From contig NZ_JAMDGY010000067.1 in NCBI RefSeq assembly GCF_028656955.1, positions 1-44,180 on the forward strand: 44,180 nucleotides of DNA. Reading direction: 5' to 3'. The DNA is from Pseudomonas fontis. Lineage in GTDB: Bacteria > Pseudomonadota > Gammaproteobacteria > Pseudomonadales > Pseudomonadaceae. Position 1 is the first letter of the stretch; every line of letters begins with the position of its first letter. The position numbers and the translations under genes are program-made. This document shows, piece after piece, positions 33,567 to 41,425 of this stretch. The notes below the pieces were generated by a model. The model made no database searches, had not been told where the DNA came from, and was given only the letters and a program-made list of their open reading frames with translations.

Positions 33567-34355
33567 ATGAGCAATGTGGTACTGAAAAACCCGCAACAAC
33601 TGGCCCTGATGCGCCACGCCGGGCAATTGCTGGCCCAAGTGTTCCGTCACCTGGACGATTTCATCCAGCCAGGCGTCAGCACCCTGGCCATCAACGACCG
33701 CGCCGATGCCTTCATCGTCGACGTGCTCAAGGCGCGCCCGGCCAGTAAGGGCCAGTACGGTTTCGCCTATTCGCTTAACACCTCGGTGGACCACGTGGTG
33801 TGCCACGGCATCCCCAAAGCTGATGAAATCCTCATGGCCGGCTCCATCGTGAACGTCGACATCACCCTCGAACAGGGCGGCTATATCGCCGATTCATCGA
33901 AGATGTACTGCATCGGCGAGATCGATGCAGGCGCCCGGCAATTGGTCGATCACACCTACGATGCGCTCTGGGCCGGCATTCGCCAGGTACGCCCCGGCGC
34001 CACCCTGGGCGACGTCGGCCACGCCATCCAGCAGCACGCCGAAGCCTTCGGCTACAACGTGGTGCGCGAGTATTGCGGGCATGGTATTGGTCGCCAAATG
34101 CACGAAGCGCCCGAGGTGCTGCACTACGGCCACCCGGCCAGTGGCCTGCTGCTCAAACCGGGCATGACCTTCACCATCGAACCAATGATCAACCAGGGCG
34201 GGCGTGGCGTACGGACCTTGCGCGATGGCTGGACGGTGATCACCCGCGACCGCAGCCTGTCGGCGCAGTGGGAGCACACCGTGGCGGTGACGGCGGATGG
34301 TGTCGAGGTACTGACCTTGCGCGACGAAGAGCGCGCGATGCTCAGCCACATCTGA
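33567..34355 (+). CDS. map: Type I methionine aminopeptidase
   Basis: This 262-residue metallopeptidase removes the initiator methionine from nascent proteins. All five metal ligands are visible: Asp98 (VNVDIT), Asp109 (IADSSK), His172 (CGHGIGRQMHEAP), Glu205 (TIEPM) and Glu236 (QWEHTV); His80 of the substrate pocket is also present. The usual chromosomal map lies next to rpsB, and here it does not, so this is probably a second copy. The ATG at 33567 follows AGAAGGAC. Confidence 0.93.
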   Translation: MSNVVLKNPQQLALMRHAGQLLAQVFRHLDDFIQPGVSTLAINDRADAFIVDVLKARPASKGQYGFAYSLNTSVDHVVCHGIPKADEILMAGSIVNVDITLEQGGYIADSSKMYCIGEIDAGARQLVDHTYDALWAGIRQVRPGATLGDVGHAIQQHAEAFGYNVVREYCGHGIGRQMHEAPEVLHYGHPASGLLLKPGMTFTIEPMINQGGRGVRTLRDGWTVITRDRSLSAQWEHTVAVTADGVEVLTLRDEERAMLSHI

Positions 34356-34502
34356 TCCTTGGGTTCAATCCCTTGCAATGGCAAATTTCAAATGACCGAT
34401 CGAAAACAGACCACCGATTGGCGAAGGGACAAAAAGCGTGCAGTAGCATCCCCATGAAATTATTGGCGGACACACTATCGCCTTAAGGACTATTACTAGG
34501 TC

Positions 34503-35642
34503 ATGGACAACTTTTTCAACACACTGTCACTATTGCGCAAACTCCACTACCGCCCCCCGGGTTTCAATCTATTCTCGATCCTGCGCCGTGATACCGATGA
34601 AGTACGCCTGCATTCGCGTTTTCTGGCGTACCTACTCGATCCGAAAAGCTCGCACAACAAAGGCGTGCAGCTACTCGATGCCTTCCTGCAGAACGCGGGC
34701 ATCAGCGACTTTTCCCTGGAAGGCATCAGCGTTCAGGCCGAGTATCAGAACATCGACATCCTGGTACGCAATACTGTCGGCCAGGCGCTGCTGATCGAGA
34801 ACAAAATCAATGCCGGCGACCAACCGGAACAGCTGATTCGCTACGTTCGCGTATTGCAACGCGAGGCAACCGACATCCGCTGTATATACCTCACGCTGCA
34901 CGGTACCGAACCCAGCGATCAGAGCCGGCAGGGGCTAGATGTACAACTACTCAGTTATGAAACCCACATCATCGACTGGCTGAACCAGTGCATCGCACTC
35001 GTGATTCGAGCACCTTCCCTGCGCGAAGGTATTTTTCAATACATCGAACTGCTACAGAAACTGACAGCCAGCGACCAGGGAGAGGACTACATGCAGAAGC
35101 TCAAGGAGCAACTGCTCAAAGGCGAGCACCTACTACTGATCAATGATATCCAGCAAGCCTATAAAGAAGTGCTGATCGATCTTCAGTTGGATCTATGGGA
35201 ACGCATGTTGGCGTATCAGACCGCCCTGTACCCTGACATGGGCACGCCGAGCCAAAAGGTCAGCCGTGCGGAAGTGCGCGACTACTATTACCTGTCCAGA
35301 AACAATCGCTACTACGGGCTTGCGTGGCCATTCAATACCGCCCCCGGCGGTGTCGCGGTCGAAATTGGCCAGCGCCTGTTCCATGGCGTCTACTGCAATC
35401 ACGCCGAACACCCCGAAGCGCATCAAACGCTAAAAAAACTCCTCAACCCGACGGGACAGACAAACACCAGTGCGTATTTCCCCTGGTGGACGTATGCGAA
35501 CCCACAATTGAATTTGACCACTCCCAGCAACGAGGATTTGCAGGTACTGCGCGATAGTGAGGGCCGCGCACTGCTGGCGCGCTCGATCATCGACGAATTG
35601 CACACCCTATGGACGAACACGCGCAAGGCATTGGATGGTTAA
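34503..35642 (+). CDS. PD-(D/E)XK nuclease superfamily protein
   Basis: This 379-residue protein has the N-terminal motif TDEVRLHSRFLAYLLDP (about residues 31-47) and the nuclease core IDILVRN (Asp85) with LLIENKINAGDQPEQL (Glu99, Lys101), which is the PDDEXK_4 layout. It should be a metal-dependent nuclease. The C-terminal half (about 200-379) is not recognised and may give target choice. Codon use (many CTA, ATA, AAT) is more AT-rich than in neighbouring genes, which suggests transfer. It stands alone, and a defence role is possible but not shown. The ATG at 34503 has only a weak ribosome site. Confidence 0.8.
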   Translation: MDNFFNTLSLLRKLHYRPPGFNLFSILRRDTDEVRLHSRFLAYLLDPKSSHNKGVQLLDAFLQNAGISDFSLEGISVQAEYQNIDILVRNTVGQALLIENKINAGDQPEQLIRYVRVLQREATDIRCIYLTLHGTEPSDQSRQGLDVQLLSYETHIIDWLNQCIALVIRAPSLREGIFQYIELLQKLTASDQGEDYMQKLKEQLLKGEHLLLINDIQQAYKEVLIDLQLDLWERMLAYQTALYPDMGTPSQKVSRAEVRDYYYLSRNNRYYGLAWPFNTAPGGVAVEIGQRLFHGVYCNHAEHPEAHQTLKKLLNPTGQTNTSAYFPWWTYANPQLNLTTPSNEDLQVLRDSEGRALLARSIIDELHTLWTNTRKALDG

Positions 35643-35758
35643 CCAGGGTGAGGGGACTTGCGATAATCCGCCAGCGCAGTGGAAGCATCCGCTACTGGTG
35701 ACGACCACAGGTGTGGGGCTGTTGGTGTCGCGCGAGGAGGCGTGGCACCTTCGAAAAC

Positions 35759-36790
35759 TTATAAGGGCAAGTTTCCACCTTCTTGCGCTCTGATTACAGC
35801 TGCTTGCTCAGCCAGTTCATACTGCACTCGCTGATTGTGGATGTCAGCGTTGTGCACATCATTGATTTCATTCGCACGCACATTGAGGCGACGAACTTGG
35901 GCGCTTTCTTCGGCAATCGTTTTCTTGCTAAACCCTTTATTTCTTGCCGCTACAGGCAGTACACCATTGCGCCGACCATTCAGCACAATCACGCCAAGCT
36001 GGTTTTCTTTCATTGTGCTCGGCAAGCGATCAAGTTCTACCTTAAACAATACTCTAGACTGATTACTGACGACCGCTGACATACGTTTGGAGGTGCTGGC
36101 AAAATTAGCCAAGTCCTTCCCTCTTAAATTAACGGTAATGTACTCAATCATTTCAGGGGGCAAACGATTGATACTTGCCGCACCCTTAGGGGCCGTATTA
36201 ATTACCTTTGCCGATAGATTTGCTAGTGAATCACCAACATACTTTAAAAACCCCAGAATGCTATTCCCCGTTGGATCACGCCAGTTGATCGGGTCCCCCA
36301 TGCAGTACGTATAGGTATTCAACCCACCTTTCCCAAAGGGGCTCAATCGATCCGGACTGTTGAACCGCCGCACGACTGGATTGTAGGCCCGCTCGCCAAC
36401 TCCCAGTAGATAATGCCCAGTTTCCAACTCTCGTCGCTCACCATTAAACGCCACTATCACATTCCCGGGTGGATTAAGGCTGCCATAGGGTGTGTAAGTG
36501 TAAAACTTGACCTGTGACAAACTCAGGACCGACAACACTGAGCCCTGCGTGTCGGTGCCAAAAAAGGATGCCGTGAGGTCCCCATCACGGTGCTCGTGCT
36601 GTGCCAACAGCTGATCGCCACTGTGCATAAGAGAATACGCTCGTCCTTTCTGAACCTGCGTGACCAAGCGTAACCCATCATGAAATAACTGAAGGTCATC
36701 CCCAACTAAAAACTCCTTATTTGCCAACCGATCCAACGGATCATATTGATAGCGACAAATGCTCGATACTGTTTTCAAGGGGCTAGGCAT
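35759..36790 (-). CDS. Short RHS-core protein with F-box-like C-terminal domain
   Basis: Residues 10-177 are a single RHS-type core. They end with the YNPVVRRFNSPDRLSPFGKGGLNTYTYC and DPINWRDPTG signatures (about 136-174), the usual border of RHS cores after which a variable tail follows. The tail, from 178 to 343, contains at 207-250 a stretch INRLPPEMIEYITV...LRGKDLANFASTSKRMSAVV that fits the F-box pattern (LP-x-E, L-x-x-x-D-L, S-K-R). The remainder is basic and helical. GGAG eight bases upstream supports the ATG at 36790. The DNA is AT-richer than its surroundings. Such orphan RHS proteins may be secreted toxins or effectors; secretion is not evident from sequence. Confidence 0.75.
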   Translation of the reverse strand: MPSPLKTVSSICRYQYDPLDRLANKEFLVGDDLQLFHDGLRLVTQVQKGRAYSLMHSGDQLLAQHEHRDGDLTASFFGTDTQGSVLSVLSLSQVKFYTYTPYGSLNPPGNVIVAFNGERRELETGHYLLGVGERAYNPVVRRFNSPDRLSPFGKGGLNTYTYCMGDPINWRDPTGNSILGFLKYVGDSLANLSAKVINTAPKGAASINRLPPEMIEYITVNLRGKDLANFASTSKRMSAVVSNQSRVLFKVELDRLPSTMKENQLGVIVLNGRRNGVLPVAARNKGFSKKTIAEESAQVRRLNVRANEINDVHNADIHNQRVQYELAEQAAVIRAQEGGNLPL

Positions 36791-37028
36791 GCAAGAAACT
36801 CCGACGATTTAAGACGGAAGACTGGCCCCTCGACACGCGATCGTCTACTGGTAAAAGTATCAGGTTATGCTGCAAGGTAGAGCGCCAATGCACCCTAGAA
36901 CTTGTTCTACAGATCTAACGAAAAAATCCCGAAAAAATAATAACTTACTACCCCTACAACAGCAGATGCCCATTCAGGCGTCTGACTGACGAGGTAGTGA
37001 GCCAATAACAAATTTCAGGAAAAATACC
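36791..37028. other. AT-rich intergenic region
   Basis: This 238-base stretch between divergent RHS and S74-domain genes is clearly AT-rich, especially 36895-36960. I see no coding frame. Divergent promoters would lie here. Confidence 0.5.
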
Positions 37029-37490
37029 GTGATCCTCAAGAACCTCGCCCTTTCCGCCAGCCTGCTGGCCAGCATCGCCGGCTCCGCCCTGTTCGCTACC
37101 TCGGTAACCGCCAACACCGAAGTCAACGAGAAGTGCGGCAAATTCGAGTGCGACGAACTGCCTGGCTTTGGCGAGCAGTGCTGCCCGTTCAGCGATGAAC
37201 GCCTGAAGAACGACATCCATGCGCTACGCGACCCGCTGGCAAAGCTGCTTGAGCTGCGAGGCGTTTCCTACACCTACAAGAATGACGGCAGCAAGGACAT
37301 TGGCCTGATTGCCCAGGATGTCGAAAAGGTCTACCCGGAGCTGATCCACGAAAAGGACGGCTTCAAGCAACTGGACTACCAGAAACTGGTCGCCCCACTG
37401 ATCGAAAGCGTGCGCACCCTGAACCAGCGGATCGCAGTGCTGGAAGCCCAGGCCAAGCCGGCGACTGGGCACGCCCATCACGCGCACTAA
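37029..37490 (+). CDS. Exported S74-type (tail-fibre chaperone) domain protein
   Basis: This 153-residue protein has a signal peptide (residues 1-29, ATSVTA then NTEV), a short segment with four cysteines (C36, C41, C51, C52), and from residue 54 an intramolecular-chaperone/peptidase S74 domain: FSDERLKNDIHAL with the Ser55...Lys60 spacing of the self-cleaving dyad, GLIAQDVEKVYPELI, and a coiled tail LNQRIAVLEAQ. The C-terminus is His-rich (GHAHHAH). S74 domains normally sit at the end of phage tail fibres; here no fibre is present. The start is GTG at 37029, with AGGA eight bases upstream. Confidence 0.82.
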   Translation: MILKNLALSASLLASIAGSALFATSVTANTEVNEKCGKFECDELPGFGEQCCPFSDERLKNDIHALRDPLAKLLELRGVSYTYKNDGSKDIGLIAQDVEKVYPELIHEKDGFKQLDYQKLVAPLIESVRTLNQRIAVLEAQAKPATGHAHHAH

Positions 37491-37564
37491 ACGCTTCAAG
37501 GCCTGAACCACCGCAGCCCGCACCAGCGGGCTGTGGTGCTCGATGAGAAATCGCAGGCACAAAA

Positions 37565-37586
37565 AAAGCGACCCTAAGGTCGCTTT
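37565..37586 (-). terminator. Terminator of the tRNA-Val/tRNA-Asp transcript
   Basis: AAAGCGACC-TTAG-GGTCGCTTT on the minus strand is followed by a T-run, 43 bases past the end of tRNA-Asp. The stem could also serve plus-strand transcripts from the S74-domain gene. Confidence 0.88.
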
Positions 37587-37628
37587 CTTTGTTGTTCCAG
37601 GGAGTTCAGTGGGCCCTGGAACTAAATA

Positions 37629-37705
37629 TGGCGCAGCGGACGGGACTCGAACCCGCGACCCCCGGCGTGACAGGCCGGTATTCTAACCGACTGAACTACC
37701 GCTGC
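37629..37705 (-). tRNA. tRNA-Asp (GTC)
   Basis: A 77-base cloverleaf with acceptor stem GCAGCGG/CCGCTGC, discriminator G and encoded CCA, D-arm GTTC...GAAT, anticodon loop CTGTCAC (GTC) and T-arm GCGGGTTCGAGTCCCGT. It is second in a two-tRNA transcript after tRNA-Val. Confidence 0.97.
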
Positions 37706-37722
37706 GCGATACACATGAGAAG

Positions 37723-37798
37723 TGGTGGGTGATGACGGGATCGAACCGCCGACCCTCTGCTTGTAAGGCAGATGCTCTCCCAGCTGAGCTAATCACCC
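37723..37798 (-). tRNA. tRNA-Val (TAC)
   Basis: A 76-base cloverleaf with acceptor GGGTGAT/ATCACCC, encoded CCA, D-arm AGCTCAGCTGGGAGAGC, anticodon loop CTTACAA (TAC), T-arm GGCGGTTCGATCCCGTC. It is first in the transcript, 17 bases before tRNA-Asp. Confidence 0.97.
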
Positions 37799-37819
37799 TT
37801 TCGTCTCGGTGTGGCGCGC

Positions 37820-37848
37820 ATTCTACGGAGCACCTTGCACTCTGGCAA
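37820..37848 (-). promoter_or_regulatory. Sigma-70 promoter of the tRNA pair
   Basis: -35 TTGCCA (37848-37843), 17-base spacer, -10 TAGAAT (37825-37820) on the minus strand, followed by a GC-only discriminator GCGCGCC. The latter is typical of stringently controlled stable-RNA promoters. Confidence 0.8.
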
Positions 37849-37957
37849 GCACTTTTTTAAAAAAATTTTATAGGCCTTCCAATGACTTAGCGGGGTTGGC
37901 CTCGAGGCACTGCTCGGAGAATAATGCCCTCCTTAGTAAAGAGGAGAGATTCACCCC

Positions 37958-38878
37958 ATGTGGTTCAAAAACCTGCTGACCTATCGCCTGACCCAGGACA
38001 TCCCGTTCGACGCCGAAGCACTGGAAACCGCTCTGGCCAGCAAGCCTGCGCGCCCCTGTGCGAGCCAGGAGTTGACCACCTACGGTTTTGTTGCGCCGTT
38101 CGGCAAAGGTGAAGATGCCCCCCTGGTACACGTAAGCGGCGATTTCCTGCTGATCGCTGCCCGTAAAGAAGAACGCATCCTGCCGGGCAGCGTCGTACGC
38201 GATGCTGTTAAAGAGAAGATCGAAGAGATCGAAGCCGAACAGATGCGCAAGGTCTATAAGAAGGAGCGCGACCAGATCAAGGACGAGATCATCCAGGCCT
38301 TCTTGCCGCGTGCCTTTATTCGTCGCTCGATGATCTTCGCCGCCATCGCCCCGAAGCAGGGCCTGATCCTGGTCAACTCGGCCAGCGCCAAGCGCGCCGA
38401 AGACCTGCTCTCCACCCTGCGTGAGGTGATGGGTTCGCTGCCGGTGCGCCCGGTGACCGTGAAGATCGCCCCGACCGCGACCATGACCGACTGGGTCAAG
38501 AACCAGCAAGCTGCGCCAGACTTCTATGTACTGGATGAATGCGAGCTGCGTGATACCCATGAAGATGGCGGCATCGTGCGCTGCAAGCGCCAGGACCTGA
38601 CCAGCGAAGAGATCCAGATGCACCTGGGGACCGGCAAGCAGGTCACCCAGCTGTCACTGGCCTGGCAGGACAAACTGTCGTTCGTGCTGGACGACAAGAT
38701 GATCATCAAGCGCCTGAAGTTCGAAGAGCTGCTGCAAGACCAGGCGGAAGAAGACGGCGGCGAAGAGGCCCTGGGCCAACTGGATGCCAGCTTCACCCTG
38801 ATGATGCTGACCTTTGGTGATTTCCTGCCGGCGCTGTATGAAGCACTGGGTGGCGAGGAGATTCCGCAAGGGGTCTGA
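37958..38878 (+). CDS. rdgC: Recombination-associated protein RdgC
   Basis: This 306-residue protein fits RdgC in length and sequence: MWFKNLLTYRLTQ at the start, YGFVAPFG, and LPRAFIRRSMIFAAIAP in the middle. RdgC is a ring-shaped, nonspecific double-strand DNA-binding protein that limits RecA access and is found with the nucleoid. GAGGAGAG stands before the ATG at 37958. It stands alone. Confidence 0.95.
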   Translation: MWFKNLLTYRLTQDIPFDAEALETALASKPARPCASQELTTYGFVAPFGKGEDAPLVHVSGDFLLIAARKEERILPGSVVRDAVKEKIEEIEAEQMRKVYKKERDQIKDEIIQAFLPRAFIRRSMIFAAIAPKQGLILVNSASAKRAEDLLSTLREVMGSLPVRPVTVKIAPTATMTDWVKNQQAAPDFYVLDECELRDTHEDGGIVRCKRQDLTSEEIQMHLGTGKQVTQLSLAWQDKLSFVLDDKMIIKRLKFEELLQDQAEEDGGEEALGQLDASFTLMMLTFGDFLPALYEALGGEEIPQGV

Positions 38879-38901
38879 TAAGCCTGGTGGTCTTGAGGGC
38901 C

Positions 38902-38984
38902 CCATCGCCGGCAAGGCCGGCTCCCACAGTTGAAGTGCCAAGCAGTACACGGCCTTTGTGGGAGCTGGCCTTGCCAGCGATGGG
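38902..38984. repeat. REP pair (inverted)
   Basis: CATCGCCGGCAAGGCCGGC-TCCCACAG and the inverse GTGGGAGCTGGCCTTGCCAGC, about 26 bases apart, lie between rdgC and the sugE leader. Confidence 0.9.
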
Positions 38985-38997
38985 GCCTCTCTATAAT
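38971..38997 (+). promoter_or_regulatory. Candidate promoter of the sugE/gdx leader
   Basis: A perfect -10 TATAAT at 38992-38997. The best -35, TTGCCA at 38971-38976, lies inside the REP but at only 15-base spacing, so it is a weak part. Transcription would begin near 39003, about 50 bases before the riboswitch. Confidence 0.5.
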
Positions 38998-39050
38998 AAG
39001 AACAAGCCCGCACCTTGCCCCGCGAAACAGAAATGTGCACGATAGTGCGC

Positions 39051-39104
39051 ACTGTGAGGACGACCTCACGACGCACCGCGTGACCGCTTCGGGGACGGCC
39101 CCAT
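39051..39104 (+). promoter_or_regulatory. Guanidine-II (mini-ykkC) riboswitch
   Basis: Two short hairpins with ACGR loops, the hallmark of the class: GTGAGG-ACGA-CCTCAC (39054-39069) and GGGG-ACGG-CCCC (39091-39102), joined by 21 bases. The second is 10 bases before the GGAG ribosome site of the next gene. Guanidine binding to both loops is known to make them dock and free translation. The gene downstream is a guanidinium-exporter homologue, as expected. Confidence 0.92.
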
Positions 39105-39123
39105 CATCAGATGGAGAGTAACC

Positions 39124-39441
39124 ATGTCCTGGATCATCCTGTTTTTCGCCGGGCTTTTCGAAGTCGGCTGGGCCGTCGGCCTGAAATACACCGACGGCTT
39201 TACCCGCCCCCTCCCGACCGTTCTGACTATTGCCGCAATGGTCGTCAGCCTGGGCCTGCTCGGCCTGGCCATGAAGGAACTGCCGTTGGGCACCGCCTAT
39301 GCCATCTGGACCGGCGTCGGCGCCGTGGGCACGGTCATCGCCGGGATCATCCTGTTCGGCGAATCCATGGCCCTGATTCGTTTGCTCAGCGTGGCGCTGA
39401 TCATCGCCGGCCTGGTCGGCCTCAAGGTCAGCGCCAGCTGA
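39124..39441 (+). CDS. sugE: Guanidinium exporter (SugE/Gdx, SMR family)
   Basis: This 105-residue four-helix small multidrug resistance protein of the SugE/Gdx branch has the essential membrane glutamate at residue 13 (GLFEVGWAVGLKYTDGFTR) and a central GTAYAIWTGVGAVGTV loop. Gdx proteins export guanidinium in exchange for protons as an antiparallel dimer. The riboswitch directly upstream supports this over a general drug-efflux role. GGAGAG stands before the ATG at 39124. The end is 15 bases from that of the next gene. Confidence 0.94.
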   Translation: MSWIILFFAGLFEVGWAVGLKYTDGFTRPLPTVLTIAAMVVSLGLLGLAMKELPLGTAYAIWTGVGAVGTVIAGIILFGESMALIRLLSVALIIAGLVGLKVSAS

Positions 39442-39456
39442 CCCTGAGTTGCTGCC

Positions 39457-41331
39457 CTAGCGCGCAGCCCCGCGCAACTTACTGACGCGCTCGCGCAACA
39501 GCGCCGGTTCCACTGCCTCCACCGGCAAGGCGGAACCGGCCACCAGGGTCACCCGCGACCACAAGCGGTGGAACCAGCCCTTGGCCGGATCGCGACTGAA
39601 GAAACTCCCCCACAACCCCTGCAACGCCATCGGGATCACCGGCACCGGCGTGCGCTCAAGAATGCGCATCAGCCCGCCCTTGAACTCGTCGATCTCGCCA
39701 TCGGTGGTCAGCTTGCCTTCCGGGAAGATACACACCAGCTCACCGTCGGCCAGGTACGCGGCAATTCGCTCGAAGGCCTGTTCGTAGATCACCGGGTCTT
39801 CGCTGCGCCCGGCAATCGGGATGGTCCCGGCGGTGCGGAAGATGAAGTTCAACACCGGCAGGCGGTAGATCTTGTAGTACATGACAAAGCGGATCGGCCG
39901 ACGCACAGCGCCACCGATCAGCAAGGCATCGACGAACGAGACATGGTTGCACACCAGCAAGGCCGCGCCTTCGTCCGGGATCTTCTCCAGGTCGCGGTGC
40001 TCGACGCGGTACATGGAGTGGCTGAGCAGCCAGATCATGAAGCGCATGCTGAACTCGGGAACGATGCGGAAGATATAGGTGTTCACCGCAATGTTGAGCA
40101 ACGACACCACCAGGAACAGCTGCGGGATGGTCAGCTTGGCCAGGCTCAGCAACAGGATGGTGACGATGGCCGAGACCACCATGAACAGTGCATTGAGGAT
40201 GTTGTTCGCGGCAATTACCCGCGCCCGCTGATGCTCCGGGGTGCGCGACTGGATCAGTGCATACAGCGGCACGATATAGAAGCCGCCAAACACGCCCAGG
40301 CCAAGAATCGACAGCAGGATCCACCAGGCCTTGCTCATGCCCAGCAGCGCCAGCCAGTCATAGGCAACGACACCCGCCGGGATATCGCCGGAGTGCCACC
40401 ACCACAGCAGGCCGAACAAGGTCAGGCCGAACGAGCCAAAGGGCACCAGGCCGATTTCCACCTTGCGCCCACTGAGGCGCTCACACAGCAACGAGCCGAT
40501 GGCGATGCCGACCGAGAACAGGGTCAGGATCAGCGTGACCACGGTTTCATCGCCGTGCATCCATTCCTGGGCGTAAGCCGGGATCTGCGTGAGGTAGATC
40601 GCCCCGACAAACCAGAACCACGAGTTGCCGACAATCGAGCGCGACACCGCGGGGGTCTGGTTCAGGCCCATGCGCAGGGTCGCCCAGGTCTGGGAAAAGA
40701 TGTTCCATTGCAGCTGGAGTTCCGGCGTGGAGGCAGCGGCGCGCGGGATGGCGCGGCTGGCGAGGTAACCGAGCACGGCCACCGCCACCACGGCGGTGGC
40801 GACCACCGGGGCATAGTCATGCACCGACATCATCACGCCGGCGCCGATGGTGCCGGCGAGAATGGCCAGGAAGGTACCCATCTCCACCAGGCCATTGCCC
40901 CCGACCAGTTCCTCTTCGCGCAGGGCCTGGGGCAGGATCGAGTACTTCACCGGGCCGAACAGCGCCGAGTGAGTGCCCATGGCGAACAGCGCCAGGAGCA
41001 TCATCCACAGCTGGTTATAAAGGAAGCCTGCAGCGCCGATGGCCATGATCAGCACTTCGGCGAGCTTGATCAGGCGGATCAGCGCGTCCTTGGCGTATTT
41101 CTCGCCGAACTGCCCGGCCAGGGCCGAGAACAGGAAGAACGGCAGGATGAACAGCAAGGCGCAGACGTTGACCAGCAGCGAGCCATCGCCACCCAGGCTG
41201 AGCTTGTAGAGAATCGCGAGGATCAGTGACTGCTTGAACAGGTTGTCGTTGAACGCGCCCAAAGACTGGGTCACGAAGAAGGGCAGGAAACGCCGCTTCT
41301 TGAGCAAGGCGAATTGCGAAGGATGACTCAT
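39457..41331 (-). CDS. LplT-like MFS transporter fused to PlsC-type acyltransferase
   Basis: The product is about 624 residues. Residues 1-405 are an MFS domain with about 12 segments, of the lysophospholipid transporter (LplT) type, seen in SLGAFNDNLFKQSL at the N-terminus. Residues 425-624 are a PlsC-like acyltransferase with catalytic NHVSFVD (His and Asp) and FPEGKLT. It likely flips lysophospholipid inward and re-acylates it. The AMP-binding acyl-ACP synthetase domain of Aas is absent, so acyl donors must come from another protein. The ATG at 41331 follows CAGGA; a longer reading to 41409 is not family-like. Confidence 0.88.
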   Translation of the reverse strand: MSHPSQFALLKKRRFLPFFVTQSLGAFNDNLFKQSLILAILYKLSLGGDGSLLVNVCALLFILPFFLFSALAGQFGEKYAKDALIRLIKLAEVLIMAIGAAGFLYNQLWMMLLALFAMGTHSALFGPVKYSILPQALREEELVGGNGLVEMGTFLAILAGTIGAGVMMSVHDYAPVVATAVVAVAVLGYLASRAIPRAAASTPELQLQWNIFSQTWATLRMGLNQTPAVSRSIVGNSWFWFVGAIYLTQIPAYAQEWMHGDETVVTLILTLFSVGIAIGSLLCERLSGRKVEIGLVPFGSFGLTLFGLLWWWHSGDIPAGVVAYDWLALLGMSKAWWILLSILGLGVFGGFYIVPLYALIQSRTPEHQRARVIAANNILNALFMVVSAIVTILLLSLAKLTIPQLFLVVSLLNIAVNTYIFRIVPEFSMRFMIWLLSHSMYRVEHRDLEKIPDEGAALLVCNHVSFVDALLIGGAVRRPIRFVMYYKIYRLPVLNFIFRTAGTIPIAGRSEDPVIYEQAFERIAAYLADGELVCIFPEGKLTTDGEIDEFKGGLMRILERTPVPVIPMALQGLWGSFFSRDPAKGWFHRLWSRVTLVAGSALPVEAVEPALLRERVSKLRGAAR

Positions 41332-41425
41332 CGTCCGTGGTCCTGAGTGGGGCTTTGTGATTGGAGGATGCCAATGCGCAAAAAGCCACAGTTGCTCAGG
41401 TAAATGCAAATTCGCTGTAAGCCCC

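Noticed and set aside
37629..37798. tRNA genes as an active integration site with att duplication
   Set aside because: I looked for a repeat of the tRNA 3' ends in the accessory segment and for an integrase gene and found neither.
39568..41229. Long plus-strand frame (553 codons) opposite the LplT-PlsC gene
   Set aside because: Same shadow effect of high GC; the composition is Gln/His/Arg/Asp-rich with no motif.
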